DNA of 64,000 nucleotides, taken from NCBI GenBank assembly GCA_907163375.1, contig CAJQUW010000498.1, positions 558,001 to 622,000 on the forward strand, read 5' to 3'. Shown here in pieces: positions 1-10,480 of the stretch (within the stretch, counting starts at the first letter, position 1; each line of letters opens with the position of its first letter). The translations under genes and the position numbers were made by a program. The DNA is from Prostheceraeus crozeri. Taxonomy: Eukaryota > Platyhelminthes > Polycladida > Euryleptidae. The notes under the pieces were generated by a model. It worked only from the letters and a program-made list of their open reading frames with translations, was not told where the DNA came from and did no database searches.

Positions 1-1976
1 TTTTGAGCGATGAAAAAAACTTCTATTACAGAGTCACTCAGCTTCCTTTGATATTTTGAAGACCACAATAATTGGTTCAGTACATTGCCATTTATAAGCC
101 CAATTGCGCAAGAATGTTTGTGCAGTAAGAACAATTATGCGCTTTAGATAACTCCATTAAATACAAGGGAGATTGGTTAAGAATGCTCAGATTTTCGAAA
201 ATACTCGAAAATGCCTAAAATGTAAACCTGCCGATGAATTGTGTTCACTTGCATTCAAATTTCAAAAACCTGATTATAAGAGCAATTAATTTCTGATGAT
301 TAATTCAGATATCTGCGATCCTTCTTTTGTTTCTAATAGAATTGTTGTCTTTCTTTTACTATGATCTTTTGAATGTTTGTGAATGTACTTTTGTTTCGCT
401 ATACCAAGATCTTTTTTGACGATAAGATTGTCTGATACTAAAAGTGATTTAAAATTCAGACATTGAGGTCAATTGTCGTTTCCAGATAATCTTAAATTCT
501 CAACAAAAGCTTCATAAACTCACCTTAGCGGACGATTATTCATCTGATTACACAAAACTAACATTCTTTCGGCTTTTCGTACTACCGTGATCATACTTTC
601 GACCAGAGAAAGAAATTTGATCAAGATTTTGATAAGGAATGACTTGATGAGAGTTCTGTCGGCCTGTTAATTTAATCAGGTATATGACGAGCGACGACAG
701 TTGAAGAGTTTCATTCTAGAATAAATTGTTTGTCAATCATAGGAATTGCAAAATTTTAAGAGAATCATGTAGTAAGAAGAGAATGCAAATGCAACATAAT
801 TGAACAGTAGGGATACAAACACGTACAATATGTGACATGAATGTTGTGGACTGTCTTTTAGGTGTTGAAATTATAAACTTATGCATGTAGTTTCAAACCC
901 AATTTCATATATGAATGTTGTAAGCATTGTGTATTCCTTAGCCAATCTATCGTAAGATTATTCCACATCTTGAATAATTTCATTACATGTGATAGTCTAT
1001 AATAACACTAAGAGCCTAGGAGATTCAATGAATAAAGAATTTCATTATTTCAATGCAACCATGCGCACATGTGAAACCAGTGGGGCTTATTACCTGAACA
1101 CGTGACAGTAGATCTTTGAGCATTGTTAGTAAGTTAATGGCATGCGATGAATTTTGACTGGCACTGTACAGGTGCCGCAAAATATGTTGGAACACTCACC
1201 AAATCACTGAAATGAAAAATTGATGGTGTATTTGGAAAGCTCTATGTTCCAGCCTCTTATATGTGTGACTGACATATGTGACTGATTTGTCACAGAGAGA
1301 AATTTGTCAGCGTGTTTTAGGTCTAGAGATGACTTTCCTCAATATGAATGGTCATGACCAGAACTTGTCTTGAGATGCAAGAAGATCAATTTTCCATTAA
1401 ACGTAATGCAAATTCAAACCTGAATTCTGACGAACTAGAACATTAACATTACATTAAAAGTACACATTAAGCAAACCTAGATTGTCAAGAGTCAAACGGA
1501 GTGAATAATTCACGTATTCCCATTTGACGAATTTATCAGTGAGGAAAACTGATTCAAAATACGTGCGTTCCAATTGATAGGCCTGCTTGCAATTTGACTG
1601 ATGAAATTCGTGGATTCTCTTATAAGAGCTAATTCTGAAATGCGCGCTTTTGGCCAATCGCACAAGCCAAAGAGAGAAGAATATCTATGTCAATCTCTAT
1701 CGCTTGCTGCCATTGTATACAATGCCTGGGATGGAATTATATCCGCTCTAGACTAACCAACACGCATTTGAATATATCTCTGTGTATTCTGACCCAATGA
1801 TACAGCCGTTGACAAGTCCATCCAAGTGGAAATGCGTGCGAATTTTTGTGCCACTATTGTGCATGGCATGAAGGTTTACTTCCATTCTAGAGGTTTTATT
1901 GTCATCAATTTCTATGTGACAAAACGACGAACCGAACCAATTGGCTGATAAGATCTGCCTTCCGATAATTTAGAAA
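1..1976. other. Gene-free AT-rich stretch
   Basis: No open frame with recognisable protein character, no terminal inverted repeats and no RNA gene were seen. A short near-palindrome (GGCACTGTACAGGTGCC) lies near 1160-1176. The segment ends at the TA target site of the IS630-like element. Confidence 0.5.
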
Positions 1977-1978
1977 TA

Positions 1979-3672
1979 CAGGTTTTCCAGTTCGACAATG
2001 CGACTATCAGATTAAAGAATATGTTTTAAGATGCAACAACGGTATTTCTGTTAATCAGCAGCGTTTTCAATTGAATGATGTTTTTAATCGGTAGTGATAA
2101 TAAGTGAGTTTATTAATGGATTTATAAGTTTAATGAGCGGCAACCTGAAATCATAAACGGCTTTTCATATTCAATTATATTTTATTTAACAGGTAAGTCA
2201 ATACAAAAAGTTTTGATATTTTTTAATTCGAAAAGGTAAGTTATGTCAAAAGGAGAAGTTTGATAATTATTTTAATTCATAAAGGTAATACAGTAAGTCG
2301 TTAAAAACTTTTTTTACGAAAAAGTTTTGATAATCTTGAAATTTTTTATTCCATTATGAAACAAAACAAGTATCGTAATATTCATTGATGGTTTTGTAAG
2401 ACATCCTCGCGATTAATTAGTCTAGGCATCAATCTGTCCATACGTCTGGAAGACCTTCCCATCTTATTTGCAGTGATGGCACTCATGTTTTGGGAGGCAA
2501 GTTGCAGTAAGGTCAAATTCCGCTGTTTTCCAGTGTAGTTGTGTAACTGCTCACGAATCTCAGCTACTTCTCTCTTGAAAGCCGTTTTCCACATGGAAAA
2601 CGCGTTCTCTGCGATATTGAGAAATGGAGAGTAGGGCGGTAAGTACCTAATAGAGTGTCCCTCTCGCAAACTGACTTCACGGGCTCTATTGTGGCACGGA
2701 GCATTATCCATGACGAATACACGAGGTCCAGCCCCAGCCGCAACGGACGCTTCTTCCAGCCAGGAGTTAAATCTCTCACAGGAGGTTCCGCCTTCGTAGA
2801 ATTCATGATGGACGACACCTTCATTAGAGACCGCCAAGATGAGAGTAAAATTCCGCCCGCGCTGTCCATGAACAATCCTGACAGTTCGCTCTCCCCGTCT
2901 GGCACGACCTCGTGTGCGACTGATCCATAAATTAAAGCCGGATTCGTCCACAAAAATAAATGTTGGCGGATGGTTTGCGTTGATCGTGTGCAGATACCAG
3001 TTCGCATACTCGGCCCTTTCCACTTTGATGTCATGGCTATTGCGGTTGACTTAAACAGTCTCCATTTTCTTTAAGAAGATAAGACGATTTCTCAGACGTG
3101 TGCTGATAGTTTGAATTGAGACAGATGGCTTGTCCGGCATCCGCGCTTGTAGATCAGCTTTGATTTGGGCTAACGTGAATTCCGGTTGGGATTCAACAAT
3201 CTCTACCACAGTATTTGCCATATCTTCGTCCATCTTTTAGTGTCGTCTTCCTCCTCTGGGACGCTCAATGGCTCCTTCAAGTATATAACGATGTACTATT
3301 GAATACGCAGTGCCCCGTTTTACACCGAGAACTCGAGCGGCTTCAATATAATCATCTCCGGCTTCGTGAGCCATAATGATTCTGCGTTTAACATCAGAAG
3401 GTATTCGCTGGCGCTCCATATTGATAAGTTAATTTAGCAGATGTGAAGACATCTATATAGGGCTTTGGATCAAACCGAATAGATATAATTTATTCTTCAC
3501 GTGAAATACCGCTCACTAATCTGATAGAGACACAATTGAACTATTTTGCTGCAGTTTATTTATTGTTGTCGCTCTCAATTGTGAAATGACGTAATATTTT
3601 ATCTTTTAACGTTTTAGAAATTAAAGTGCCGCTCTTGATTCGATAGTTGCCGTTGTCGTGTAGGAAAACCTG
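1979..3672 (-). mobile_element. IS630/Tc1-mariner superfamily DNA transposon, both ends present
   Basis: The left end reads CAGGTTTTCC and the right end is its reverse complement. The two ends stay similar for about 40 bp; after the first ten bases both carry a CGACAA...ACTATC segment. TA dinucleotides flank both ends (1977-1978 and 3673-3674), the target duplication typical of this superfamily. The roughly 1.69-kb body carries one transposase gene on the minus strand, closed by two in-frame stops. The element therefore looks complete in structure but unable to make its own enzyme. Confidence 0.88.
2382..3419 (-). pseudogene. IS630-like DDE transposase with two in-frame stops (DD32E)
   Basis: The reading frame runs from an ATG at 3419 to a stop at 2382-2384, all in one frame, about 345 codons. 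It is interrupted by TAA at 3239-3237 and TAA at 3053-3051. The first part (MERQRIPSDVKRRIIMAHEA) is a helix-turn-helix DNA-binding segment. The second part resembles the linker and second helix-turn-helix. The third is a DDE_3-type catalytic domain with FVDESGF (first Asp), VMDNAPCH (second Asp) and LNIAENAF (Glu). I count 32 residues between the second Asp and the Glu, shorter than the usual 34 of IS630 and Tc1. The enzyme would cut and rejoin the element ends. With only two point-like stops and no frameshift, inactivation looks fairly recent. Confidence 0.85.
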
Positions 3673-3809
3673 TACTTTCAGGAATTATTGGTCACAAAAT
3701 CCGATATCTATGATTCATACAGCTCATGCATCGAAATGATGTGAGTTTGCTATGGCGACAATTCGGCTACACCAATCTTGATTAAACACACGCTATAGGC
3801 ATCAGCCAG

Positions 3810-4112
3810 GGGCGACCGCACACAAACAGATAATGAGTTGTTAGTGACAAGCAAATTTCAATGTGTGAGTGATACTGTTAGGCCTCAGCCACACTGCGAG
3901 CTTTTCCAAGCGTTTCCGAGCAAAGCAGTTTGCAGCAAATATAAAGTCATCATTACAGCGGTTGTAGACTTCCACACTGCGAGCAAAGCAAACGAGAGCG
4001 ATTAATAGCTTACGGACATACGTTTGCTCGGGACGCTCGTGTTTGCTTTGCTTTCAGTGTGGCTGAGGCCTTAGAGATTTGTTAGCCTAGCAGTGTTTCT
4101 GTGCGGTCACCC
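3810..4112. repeat. Outer inverted-repeat (MITE-like) element interrupted by another MITE
   Basis: GGGCGACCGCACACAAACA at the left matches, in reverse complement, TGTTTCTGTGCGGTCACCC at the right, with two mismatches over the first 19 bases. Without the nested 190-bp MITE the element would be only about 110 bp. No target duplication was identified, so the family is uncertain. Confidence 0.55.
3881..4070. mobile_element. Harbinger-type MITE, 190 bp, TTA target duplication
   Basis: The ends are GGCCTCAGCCACACTG and its exact reverse complement, flanked on both sides by TTA (3878-3880 and 4071-4073). A 3-bp TTA/TAA duplication with GG-starting ends is typical of PIF/Harbinger. The inside has further inverted similarity: GCGAGCAAAGCAAAC on the left against GTTTGCTTTGCT on the right. 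It has no coding capacity. It sits inside the older repeat at 3810-4112. Confidence 0.85.
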
Positions 4113-4825
4113 AACTCAGTTACAGAGACGCCGATCAGGGGGAAGTTGCAAGAAAGTCTGTTACGAAACAGCTGTTAGTGACACTAAAAGAGCATCACTA
4201 TTAGAGGGTGCCTTTTGCGTTTCACGAAAACCCTGTTAAGCTGAAATCCTGTTAGTGATTTCTCTGATAGTCACCGTCTGAAACAAGTCACATGACCAGG
4301 GTAGAATTCCGATAATGTAGACGTTCTATAAATAACTCTGTGAATGACATCATGAAAAGGAATAGTCACTGGCATGAATAGAGGCGATTTGATCATTTCC
4401 ATCGCAACAAAATGGATGACGTTACTCCCTGTGGGTCTGTAATGCTATCAAGCTATATAATTAGCTGCATATAGCTCTGCATGCAGATCTACACATACAT
4501 GAACAATGTACATACACATCTACATGTAGCGCTCAGGCCCTCCTCTAATCTAAGTTGTTATAGGCCTAGGCTTAATGATATAACTTTTAACGGATCTATT
4601 TATCACTGTTCTAAGGTAGGTGCAATGGCTGCTCTGTTAAGACAGCATTGTGTATGCAGTGCTGCAGAAGAAGTGTCGTCCATGTCTAGACAAAGATGAT
4701 TGAACTGATTGAAAACCAATGGCAAGACAGCGTGATGAAGGTAGTGACTAGTGAGCTCATGTTAGGCCTAACCTTGTTGTATAAAATCTCGCTGTGTCTA
4801 GACAGAGCCTCATTATCACATAAGC

Positions 4826-5586
4826 ATGAAGACAAATGAGGGTAGAAGTACGAAGAAGAGTGGTGCTACCAAGAAGTCGAAGAAGAGAACCAAGCTTGCT
4901 GATAGGCCTACATGTACAACGAAGCGAGTCCGTAAACCGGACTATTCAGCCGTTGAGATGGATGTTATCATCAACGGTTTTGTTGAAAACGATGAGATAC
5001 TACAGGCAAAGCATGACTCAACGGTCAGACAAGCTGATAAGAATGCCATTATAGAAAGCATCTGGACACAAGTGAACTCCACCGGTGGCTGTTCCAGAAG
5101 CCTGAATTCGATGAAGGAAAAGTGGCAGGCTTTTAAGAGTCAAGTCAAGAAGAAGGCAGCCGATCACGTTGCATTGCAGAGGAAAGATCGTTCGACAACT
5201 GGAGGCGGTGAACTGGGGATGGAAGCCAAGAAAGACGTGGAAGAAGTTATGAGTGAGCTGGAGTTGAAAGTTTTCCGCATACTGCCTGAAGAATCGTATA
5301 GAATCGTATTCCTGGTGGCGTTCAAACTGGGGATAATTTTCAAAATCCTGAGACCTCACATAGCGATGGAGGAGAATCGGACGCTGAAGACACAACATCG
5401 TGCTCATCGTCTTCTTCTGGGAATGAAAATGTACCTCCTACCAAGCCTACGTGTAAGACAACGAATTCCATCAATAAGCCTGGTCAGGCACCCTTGAAGA
5501 CAGGAGATTACTATGCAGAAATCAACTACTATGCTATTCAAATATCGTTAGATATATTTTTAGTAATGCTAACTGGAAATACATAG
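4826..5586 (+). pseudogene. Harbinger Myb/SANT-like accessory DNA-binding protein, frame disrupted
   Basis: Starting at the ATG at 4826, the first part is a basic Lys/Arg-rich stretch followed by a Myb_DNA-bind_5-like trihelix: RKPDYSAVEMDVIINGFVEN, then IIESIWTQVNSTGG and LNSMKEKWQAFKSQVKKKAA. In this family the protein helps recruit or import the transposase and bind the element ends. The open frame runs to 5497, but from about 5310 the frame loses protein character. Another frame continues as a Ser/Asp/Glu-rich linker and then YYAEINYYAIQISL, ending at TAG 5584-5586, which is the usual tail of this family. A 10-bp tandem duplication (GAATCGTATA/GAATCGTATT, 5291-5310) marks the break, although removing it alone does not restore phase. 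I infer an inactivated gene. Confidence 0.72.
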
Positions 5587-5695
5587 AACATATTTTTAGT
5601 AAATACATAGAACATGTTTTCCAAAAACAAAAGCACATGTAGAAATGCAATAAAGTTCAATGACTGAAATTCAAATTGATAAGTCTGCGTCGCAA

Positions 5696-6691
5696 TTAAA
5701 ATCCATTTTCCTGCTCGAGTCGCTCTATTTCATTCATAGGGTTTCCACTTGGTGTGTCGGGTTCCGTTGTCACATCATCCATTTCAATCGAGACACGTTT
5801 TTCTAATGCAAAATTGTGTAAGCACACGCAGGCCATTATGATTTTCGAACATCTGTCTGGGCTGAAGTTAAGTTCTTGATTAAGGCATCGAAATCTCGAC
5901 TTGAGTAGACCATTGCAACGCTCAATGGCTGAGCGTGCTCTGCAATGAGCCTTGTTGTATCGCACTTCCTCTTCCGTGACTGGATGATCCAGAGGTGACA
6001 TCAACCATGTTGATTGAGGGTATGCTGAATCTCCCAGCAGCCAACCATCAGCGAAACATGTCTTCTTGCTGAAGCTCTGGGAATGGCTCAACATGAATGA
6101 ATCATGGGTGGATCCAGGCCAAACAGAGCTTATGTCAAAAATTTTTATACTCAAATCGCAAACAAAATGACAATTGATCGTATGATGCCCTTTCCGGTTG
6201 ACAAATGCGGCTTCTCTGAATGGATTCGAGGGAGATTTGATTCGAATATGGCAGCCATCAACAGCACCAATCACCTTTGGAAAGCTAGAGTAAGAATAAA
6301 ATGCTTCTTGACTCAGGCGAAATTCTTCGGGTGTTGGCCATTTGATAAATTCAATATGTAGATTACACAGAACATTGGCCACGCTATGTATACAGCGACT
6401 TGTACTGCTCCGAGAAATGCCATGAATGTCCCCGATGAGGCAGAGAAATCCTCCTTGAGCAAAGAAGCGCAGTACTACACAAGTTTGTAGCTCTACGCTT
6501 AAACTTAACGAACGTTGAGTTTGCCGTTCGAGATAAGGAGAAAACTTCTGACTGAGCTCCCAAACATGCTCCTTGCAAAAGCGGTAAAGTTCAAAAAATT
6601 TCCCGTCTTCCAACTCTTCAAAAGGATCTAAGCGATCTCGGAAACGTCTTGATTGAATTTCTTCCGCGGTATCAAACATAACTCTCCACAT
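5696..6691 (-). CDS. HARBI1-type PIF/Harbinger transposase, apparently intact, 331 aa
   Basis: This is a DDE nuclease of the DDE_Tnp_4 family, which cuts and inserts Harbinger elements at short T/A-rich sites. The frame stays open up to 6739, but the first ATG is at 6691 (MWRVMFDTAEE). Visible features, numbered from the open-frame start at 6739: a helix-turn-helix around 101-120 (IGDIHGISRSSTSRCI), then Asp161 in GAVDGCHIRIKSP, Asp237 in LLGDSAYPQSTWLM and Glu273 in RSAIERCNGLLKSRFRCL. That is a DD35E arrangement. The segments VNRKGHHTINC, WPGSTHDSF and HNFALE match the vertebrate HARBI1 pattern as I remember it. The length is close to the roughly 350 residues of the family. No stop or frameshift is visible. 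It converges with the Myb-like gene inside shared terminal repeats, so the nuclease could still work if supplied with a partner protein (inference). Confidence 0.88.
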   Translation of the reverse strand: MWRVMFDTAEEIQSRRFRDRLDPFEELEDGKFFELYRFCKEHVWELSQKFSPYLERQTQRSLSLSVELQTCVVLRFFAQGGFLCLIGDIHGISRSSTSRCIHSVANVLCNLHIEFIKWPTPEEFRLSQEAFYSYSSFPKVIGAVDGCHIRIKSPSNPFREAAFVNRKGHHTINCHFVCDLSIKIFDISSVWPGSTHDSFMLSHSQSFSKKTCFADGWLLGDSAYPQSTWLMSPLDHPVTEEEVRYNKAHCRARSAIERCNGLLKSRFRCLNQELNFSPDRCSKIIMACVCLHNFALEKRVSIEMDDVTTEPDTPSGNPMNEIERLEQENGF

Positions 6692-7036
6692 TTTCTTAAA
6701 ATTGAAAGAAACAGAGGAATGTGGCCGACTTTTATGCAACTTTTATACCTATACACCACAATCTTTTAACCAATAGAATCTCTAATATCTTCCGTAAAAG
6801 TGGTGAGAGGCAGTGTTAGTGATTTCATCTAACAGAGTCGCTAACAGAATTTCGTGAAACGCATATTTCGTAGCACTAACAGGATTTTCGTATCAGGATT
6901 TTCTTGAAATGCAAATTCTGATTAGCTAGCAGAATTTTCTTATCAGAATTGTTGTGGGCTTTGTTGAAACGCAATTTTCGAAAACTGCCGCTAATAGTCG
7001 CTGTTAGTGCTATCAGACTTTCTTGCAACTACCCCC

Positions 7037-8656
7037 TGGTCAATAGTTTTCGCAAAAATCCGACCGTTTCCAACTGGTGTGCATATGTCACATTTACGTC
7101 GACATTAAGTGTTTTGTAATCAAATCTTTTATAGGCCCGTTTCTGTTCGAAAATATTAGCCCCAAGCCCAGGATGTGCCACTAACCAGTATGAGTGCATA
7201 TCAACTTTTGGTAGTAGTGGAATTGAGCTAATACATTTCTAAATTTCACTTTCTCTTTCATGCTGATCGACAAGATCTCCCAGATGAATACAAACAAAAG
7301 CGGTTCCGCTTTCGTTTCTCTGAGAGTTAAGTGACTTGTTGATAAAGTGTCTTGTGTTTTATCTCCAGAAAGATTATTGCAGAATGAAGGCGAAATGGAG
7401 AAATTGAGCATACTCAATGAAGCGAAACTGAGCGTCGAAAGAAATTGTCACGGACATAAGGATCTGCATATTTCCAACTTACAGCTGCAACTTTCACACT
7501 CTTTCACAGTCTCATATGGTTTCAAAGTCATTTCTTTTTTCAATTAAGTAAGAAAAAAGTTCCAATTAAATACTGTCTCTTCAGGATTTATTCAACTAAC
7601 TTCAGCGTTGAAGTCCTCGGATATTTGGATTGAAAGAAAAATTCATCATGAGAAAACCATCTGTTTCAAATCTGCAAAGTCATTTGGAAATTATTGGACA
7701 TTTTCTCTGTCCTCTCCAAAGTTTATTTTTATAGAATCGAGATGTCAATGGTAATGCTCAACGAAGAACAAAAAATGACAACAGATGTGAATAATTACTC
7801 TGTGATTATCGTTTTACTCTAATAATACTTTTGTCAAGTTATTGGAGTAAGTAGCCCGTCAGTAAAATATACACGCACTTCCTTGACTAAGAGACACGAC
7901 TCTCACTGTCTTTAAAGCTGTGATGTGTCATTCATTCAAGCACTGCTTTACACGTGAGGATAGATCATAAGCGATGTTAATTCTGTCATTCATTATAATA
8001 ATATTCATTATTACTCAATCAAAATTCAAATGATTTGTAAATCAACACACTTTTGCCTCAACATTAATTAGCAGGATTTAACCTTTAAAATGCAAATTAG
8101 GTTGTCCCTAGTGATCGATAATTAGAAAAACAGGTCATATTGAAATTTAATTCTTTTGAAGATACGGAATGTTACCATAGTGGAAACACGAAAGAAATTG
8201 CAAGTCACTAAAAATGCCATGAAAATCTTTTCAGTATGCCTAGTGCAATTTCACACTACATCTTGCTTACTTGTTTCTTGAATCTGATTGTTTAGAAGCT
8301 TGAAGAGTGCATTAACCAACACACGATGAGATAGAGTCAGATTGTTTCTGAAATCCGATTGGACATAGTCTTGTAGGTATCTGTAGGTGTACTGAGGCGT
8401 TTTTAACCACGCTTTTCAATTTTACAGGGCTTTTCTTGAGTTACAGAGCAATTGATCTTCTTTTGCACAATGATTTTGTCGTAGGTCGCTAAATTCCTTG
8501 AAAAAGGGATTTTAAGACTCGCATAGTAACAGTCTCCATCCCCTATGTGACATGTTATTGGCATCAAATATTTTAGACTAATTCAGTTTAGAAAAATTTC
8601 AAGTGTAAGAATTCAGTTAAGAATTCATTAAAGAATTTAGAAATTCAGTTTAGGAA
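7037..8656. other. Gene-free stretch
   Basis: AT-rich sequence with no recognisable coding frame, terminal repeats or RNA gene. GAATTC-rich short direct repeats with AATTCAGTTTAG words occur at about 8585-8655, just before the small open frame at 8657. Confidence 0.45.
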
Positions 8657-8830
8657 ATGGAACAGGCGGCTATGAGAATCAAGGTAAAAATAGACAATAC
8701 TCAGAACAGAGAAGTCGCATATGAATTTGCTGAAGGCATTCGTGTGGTAAATGAGGACTCTTGGAAGAGTGAAGAGATTTCTGCGAGGTTCATGAAGGCG
8801 TCATTTAGTTTCACTGATGAGCGGTTGTGA
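8657..8830 (+). CDS. Small unrecognised open frame, 57 aa
   Basis: An ATG at 8657 opens 57 codons ending in TGA at 8828-8830. It starts MEQAAMRIKVKIDNTQN and is rich in Glu, Lys and Arg. Its composition is less AT-driven than neighbouring chance frames, which is the only reason to list it. The following 110 bp also lacks AT bias. It could be a decayed transposon segment or a chance frame; no function is proposed. Confidence 0.18.
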   Translation: MEQAAMRIKVKIDNTQNREVAYEFAEGIRVVNEDSWKSEEISARFMKASFSFTDERL

Positions 8831-9691
8831 GAGTTTTGGGGTTAACGAGGGGATCTGAGAGTGAAAAAAATTGTGTTTATGAGGATGCTGAGGGTGTTGA
8901 TGAGGCTGGTAAGGAACAGTGCGGTTGTTTGTTAGGAAAACACTATATTTGGTGATATTAGCAAGCACACCTGAACTGTGTTCTTTGAGGGCGCCTACGA
9001 GATGTGTGATCCCGGTGCTAAAGAATGTTCATGTATTTTTTTTGGTCTCATACAGGGACGGCGGAAGACGATGATAGGGGCACCAAATCAGAGGGGTACT
9101 TTTATGCCTGAGTTTTGCGACCATGTGGAAATGGAATACATTCTAAAATGCTGCATAGAAAATAAAATTTACGTGTGCGTAAATGCATGTTTGCCATATG
9201 CCATATCAGCTTTTGAAAACGGCAGAATTTTCCAGGCATTTCCATTCAACTTCTAGTTTATTCATTAATCAAATCAATCGGACAGTTTATGCGTATATTC
9301 AAGTACGTAGGGTGTATCCATTTAAATATTCCACACATATAAATCAATTAGACTTTTTCTTGAAAATTATTGAGATTTCATTTACCAAACATGTAGATTC
9401 CGACTTCGAAGCTGAAACATACGCGATCCGCTATGAGTTAATTCTGCTTTTTATTTGTTTGCCTTATCAATTGCCTGTCAATTAAGTACGCAAACGTTTA
9501 TTGATTGATGATGGAAATCATGAAATCACAGAGTTGAACATACCAAAATTTAAGAAAAATAATATACAACAGTCAATAAATGCAAAAGGAAATTTAACTT
9601 GCCATTGCAAGAAAAAGCTTTTTTTAGACTTTTCTTTGATCAGACATGTTGCTAAGGAGTTAAATGACTTTCAAGAGTTCCAAATTCATAA
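8831..9691. other. Unassigned stretch next to a LINE relic
   Basis: Several open frames of 80-100 codons occur here, but they overlap each other, are rich in Phe, Ile and Asn and match nothing I recognise. The right part may be 3' non-coding DNA of the minus-strand LINE that ends at 9692. Confidence 0.35.
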
Positions 9692-10480
9692 CTACACAGG
9701 ACCACGTAGAAACGCATCCAACCTTCTTTGCGTACAGCATTGAGGCAGAAGAAAATGTTCTGATCCACTCAATCGATGTGGAATGATATCATGAAGAGGG
9801 TGTGACAAGTCGGTTTCACAGTAAAAAAGAAAACTGCCAACAGCAGTCTTAAATTTTGATACAAAAGAAGAGAAAGTGTTGCAAGCGCATGATGAACCAC
9901 AAATTATTCGATGTGCTCGTTTCTGAATAAAATCTAACTTAACAATTATCTTCGATGGCAATCAGCTATACACGGCAGCACATACGCTAATAAAGAAGTT
10001 ATAAGAGCATGGTAGAAAATTTTCAAATCTTTGACATGCATTACAGATTGTTTCATAAAGAACTGAAATGGGTAAACGTAAATTGCGTATGGAAAGTCGT
10101 TTCCAAATTCAACGAACTTTATATGTTTAGAAAGCTCATGTTCTGAAATTGCTCCTGTGAAAATTTCATGACTATAACCTAAATATATACATAATTGCCG
10201 AGTCTTTGATGCGTTTACTTGAAATCTCATGGCATCGACCCTTTAAGAAAGTCGTCAAAAGCAACCGATGAATGGTCGTTGACTGAATAATAGTAAGATC
10301 GTTAGCGTAGGAGAATCCTAGTGTAATCACGCGTAGAATGAAATTGTCCCATATAATTGTTAAATGAGCAGGGTCCTAAGACTGGTCCTTGTGGAATCCC
10401 TGACTTCACAACAAGCGATGGACCAAACGACCCGTTAATGACAACTCGCAATCTTTGGCTCTGTCAAATCGAGACGTCTG
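9692..10480 (-). pseudogene. LINE (non-LTR retrotransposon) reverse transcriptase, 3' part, decayed
   Basis: On the minus strand, going down from 10480, RT landmarks appear in order: RVVINGSFGP, then SGIPQGPVLGP (the PQG/VLGP block), then FSYANDLTII, which occupies the place of the catalytic YADD. After that come VNASKTRQLCIY, DLKIFYHALITSLLAYVLPC, FIQKRAHRIICGSS and finally HPLHDIIPHRL with LLPQCCTQRRLDAF, a typical LINE C-terminus. The segments lie in different frames (10230-9946 and 9961-9692 among others), so there are several frameshifts. In an intact LINE the enzyme copies its RNA into DNA at a nick. The C-terminal pattern suggests a CR1/Jockey-like clade, but the clade is not settled. 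Confidence 0.8.

Larger units (their letters stand above)
4138..7036. mobile_element. PIF/Harbinger DNA transposon, full length, about 2.9 kb
   Basis: The left end GGGGGAAGTTGCAAGAAAG matches the reverse complement of the right end (GGGGGTAGTTGCAAGAAAG), and similarity continues through GTCTG. The element contains the two genes expected of animal Harbingers, a Myb/SANT-like protein on the plus strand and a HARBI1-type nuclease on the minus strand, pointing toward each other. Both subterminal regions repeat CTGTTAGTGA-like and TGAAACGCA-like words, possible binding sites for the Myb-like protein (inference). A clean 3-bp target duplication is not evident: TCA precedes the left end and TGGTCA follows the right end. 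Confidence 0.87.

Noticed and set aside
2564-3034. 156-codon minus-strand frame overlapping the IS630-like transposase
   Set aside because: It is the same strand in another frame; the DDE motifs are all in the other frame, and this one has no family pattern.
5018-5407. 129-codon minus-strand frame opposite the Myb-like gene
   Set aside because: Antisense shadow of the Myb-like coding sequence; no independent motifs.
9183-9743. Two overlapping frames of 80-100 codons
   Set aside because: Composition fits AT-rich chance sequence, there are no motifs, and the right part is antisense to the LINE tail.
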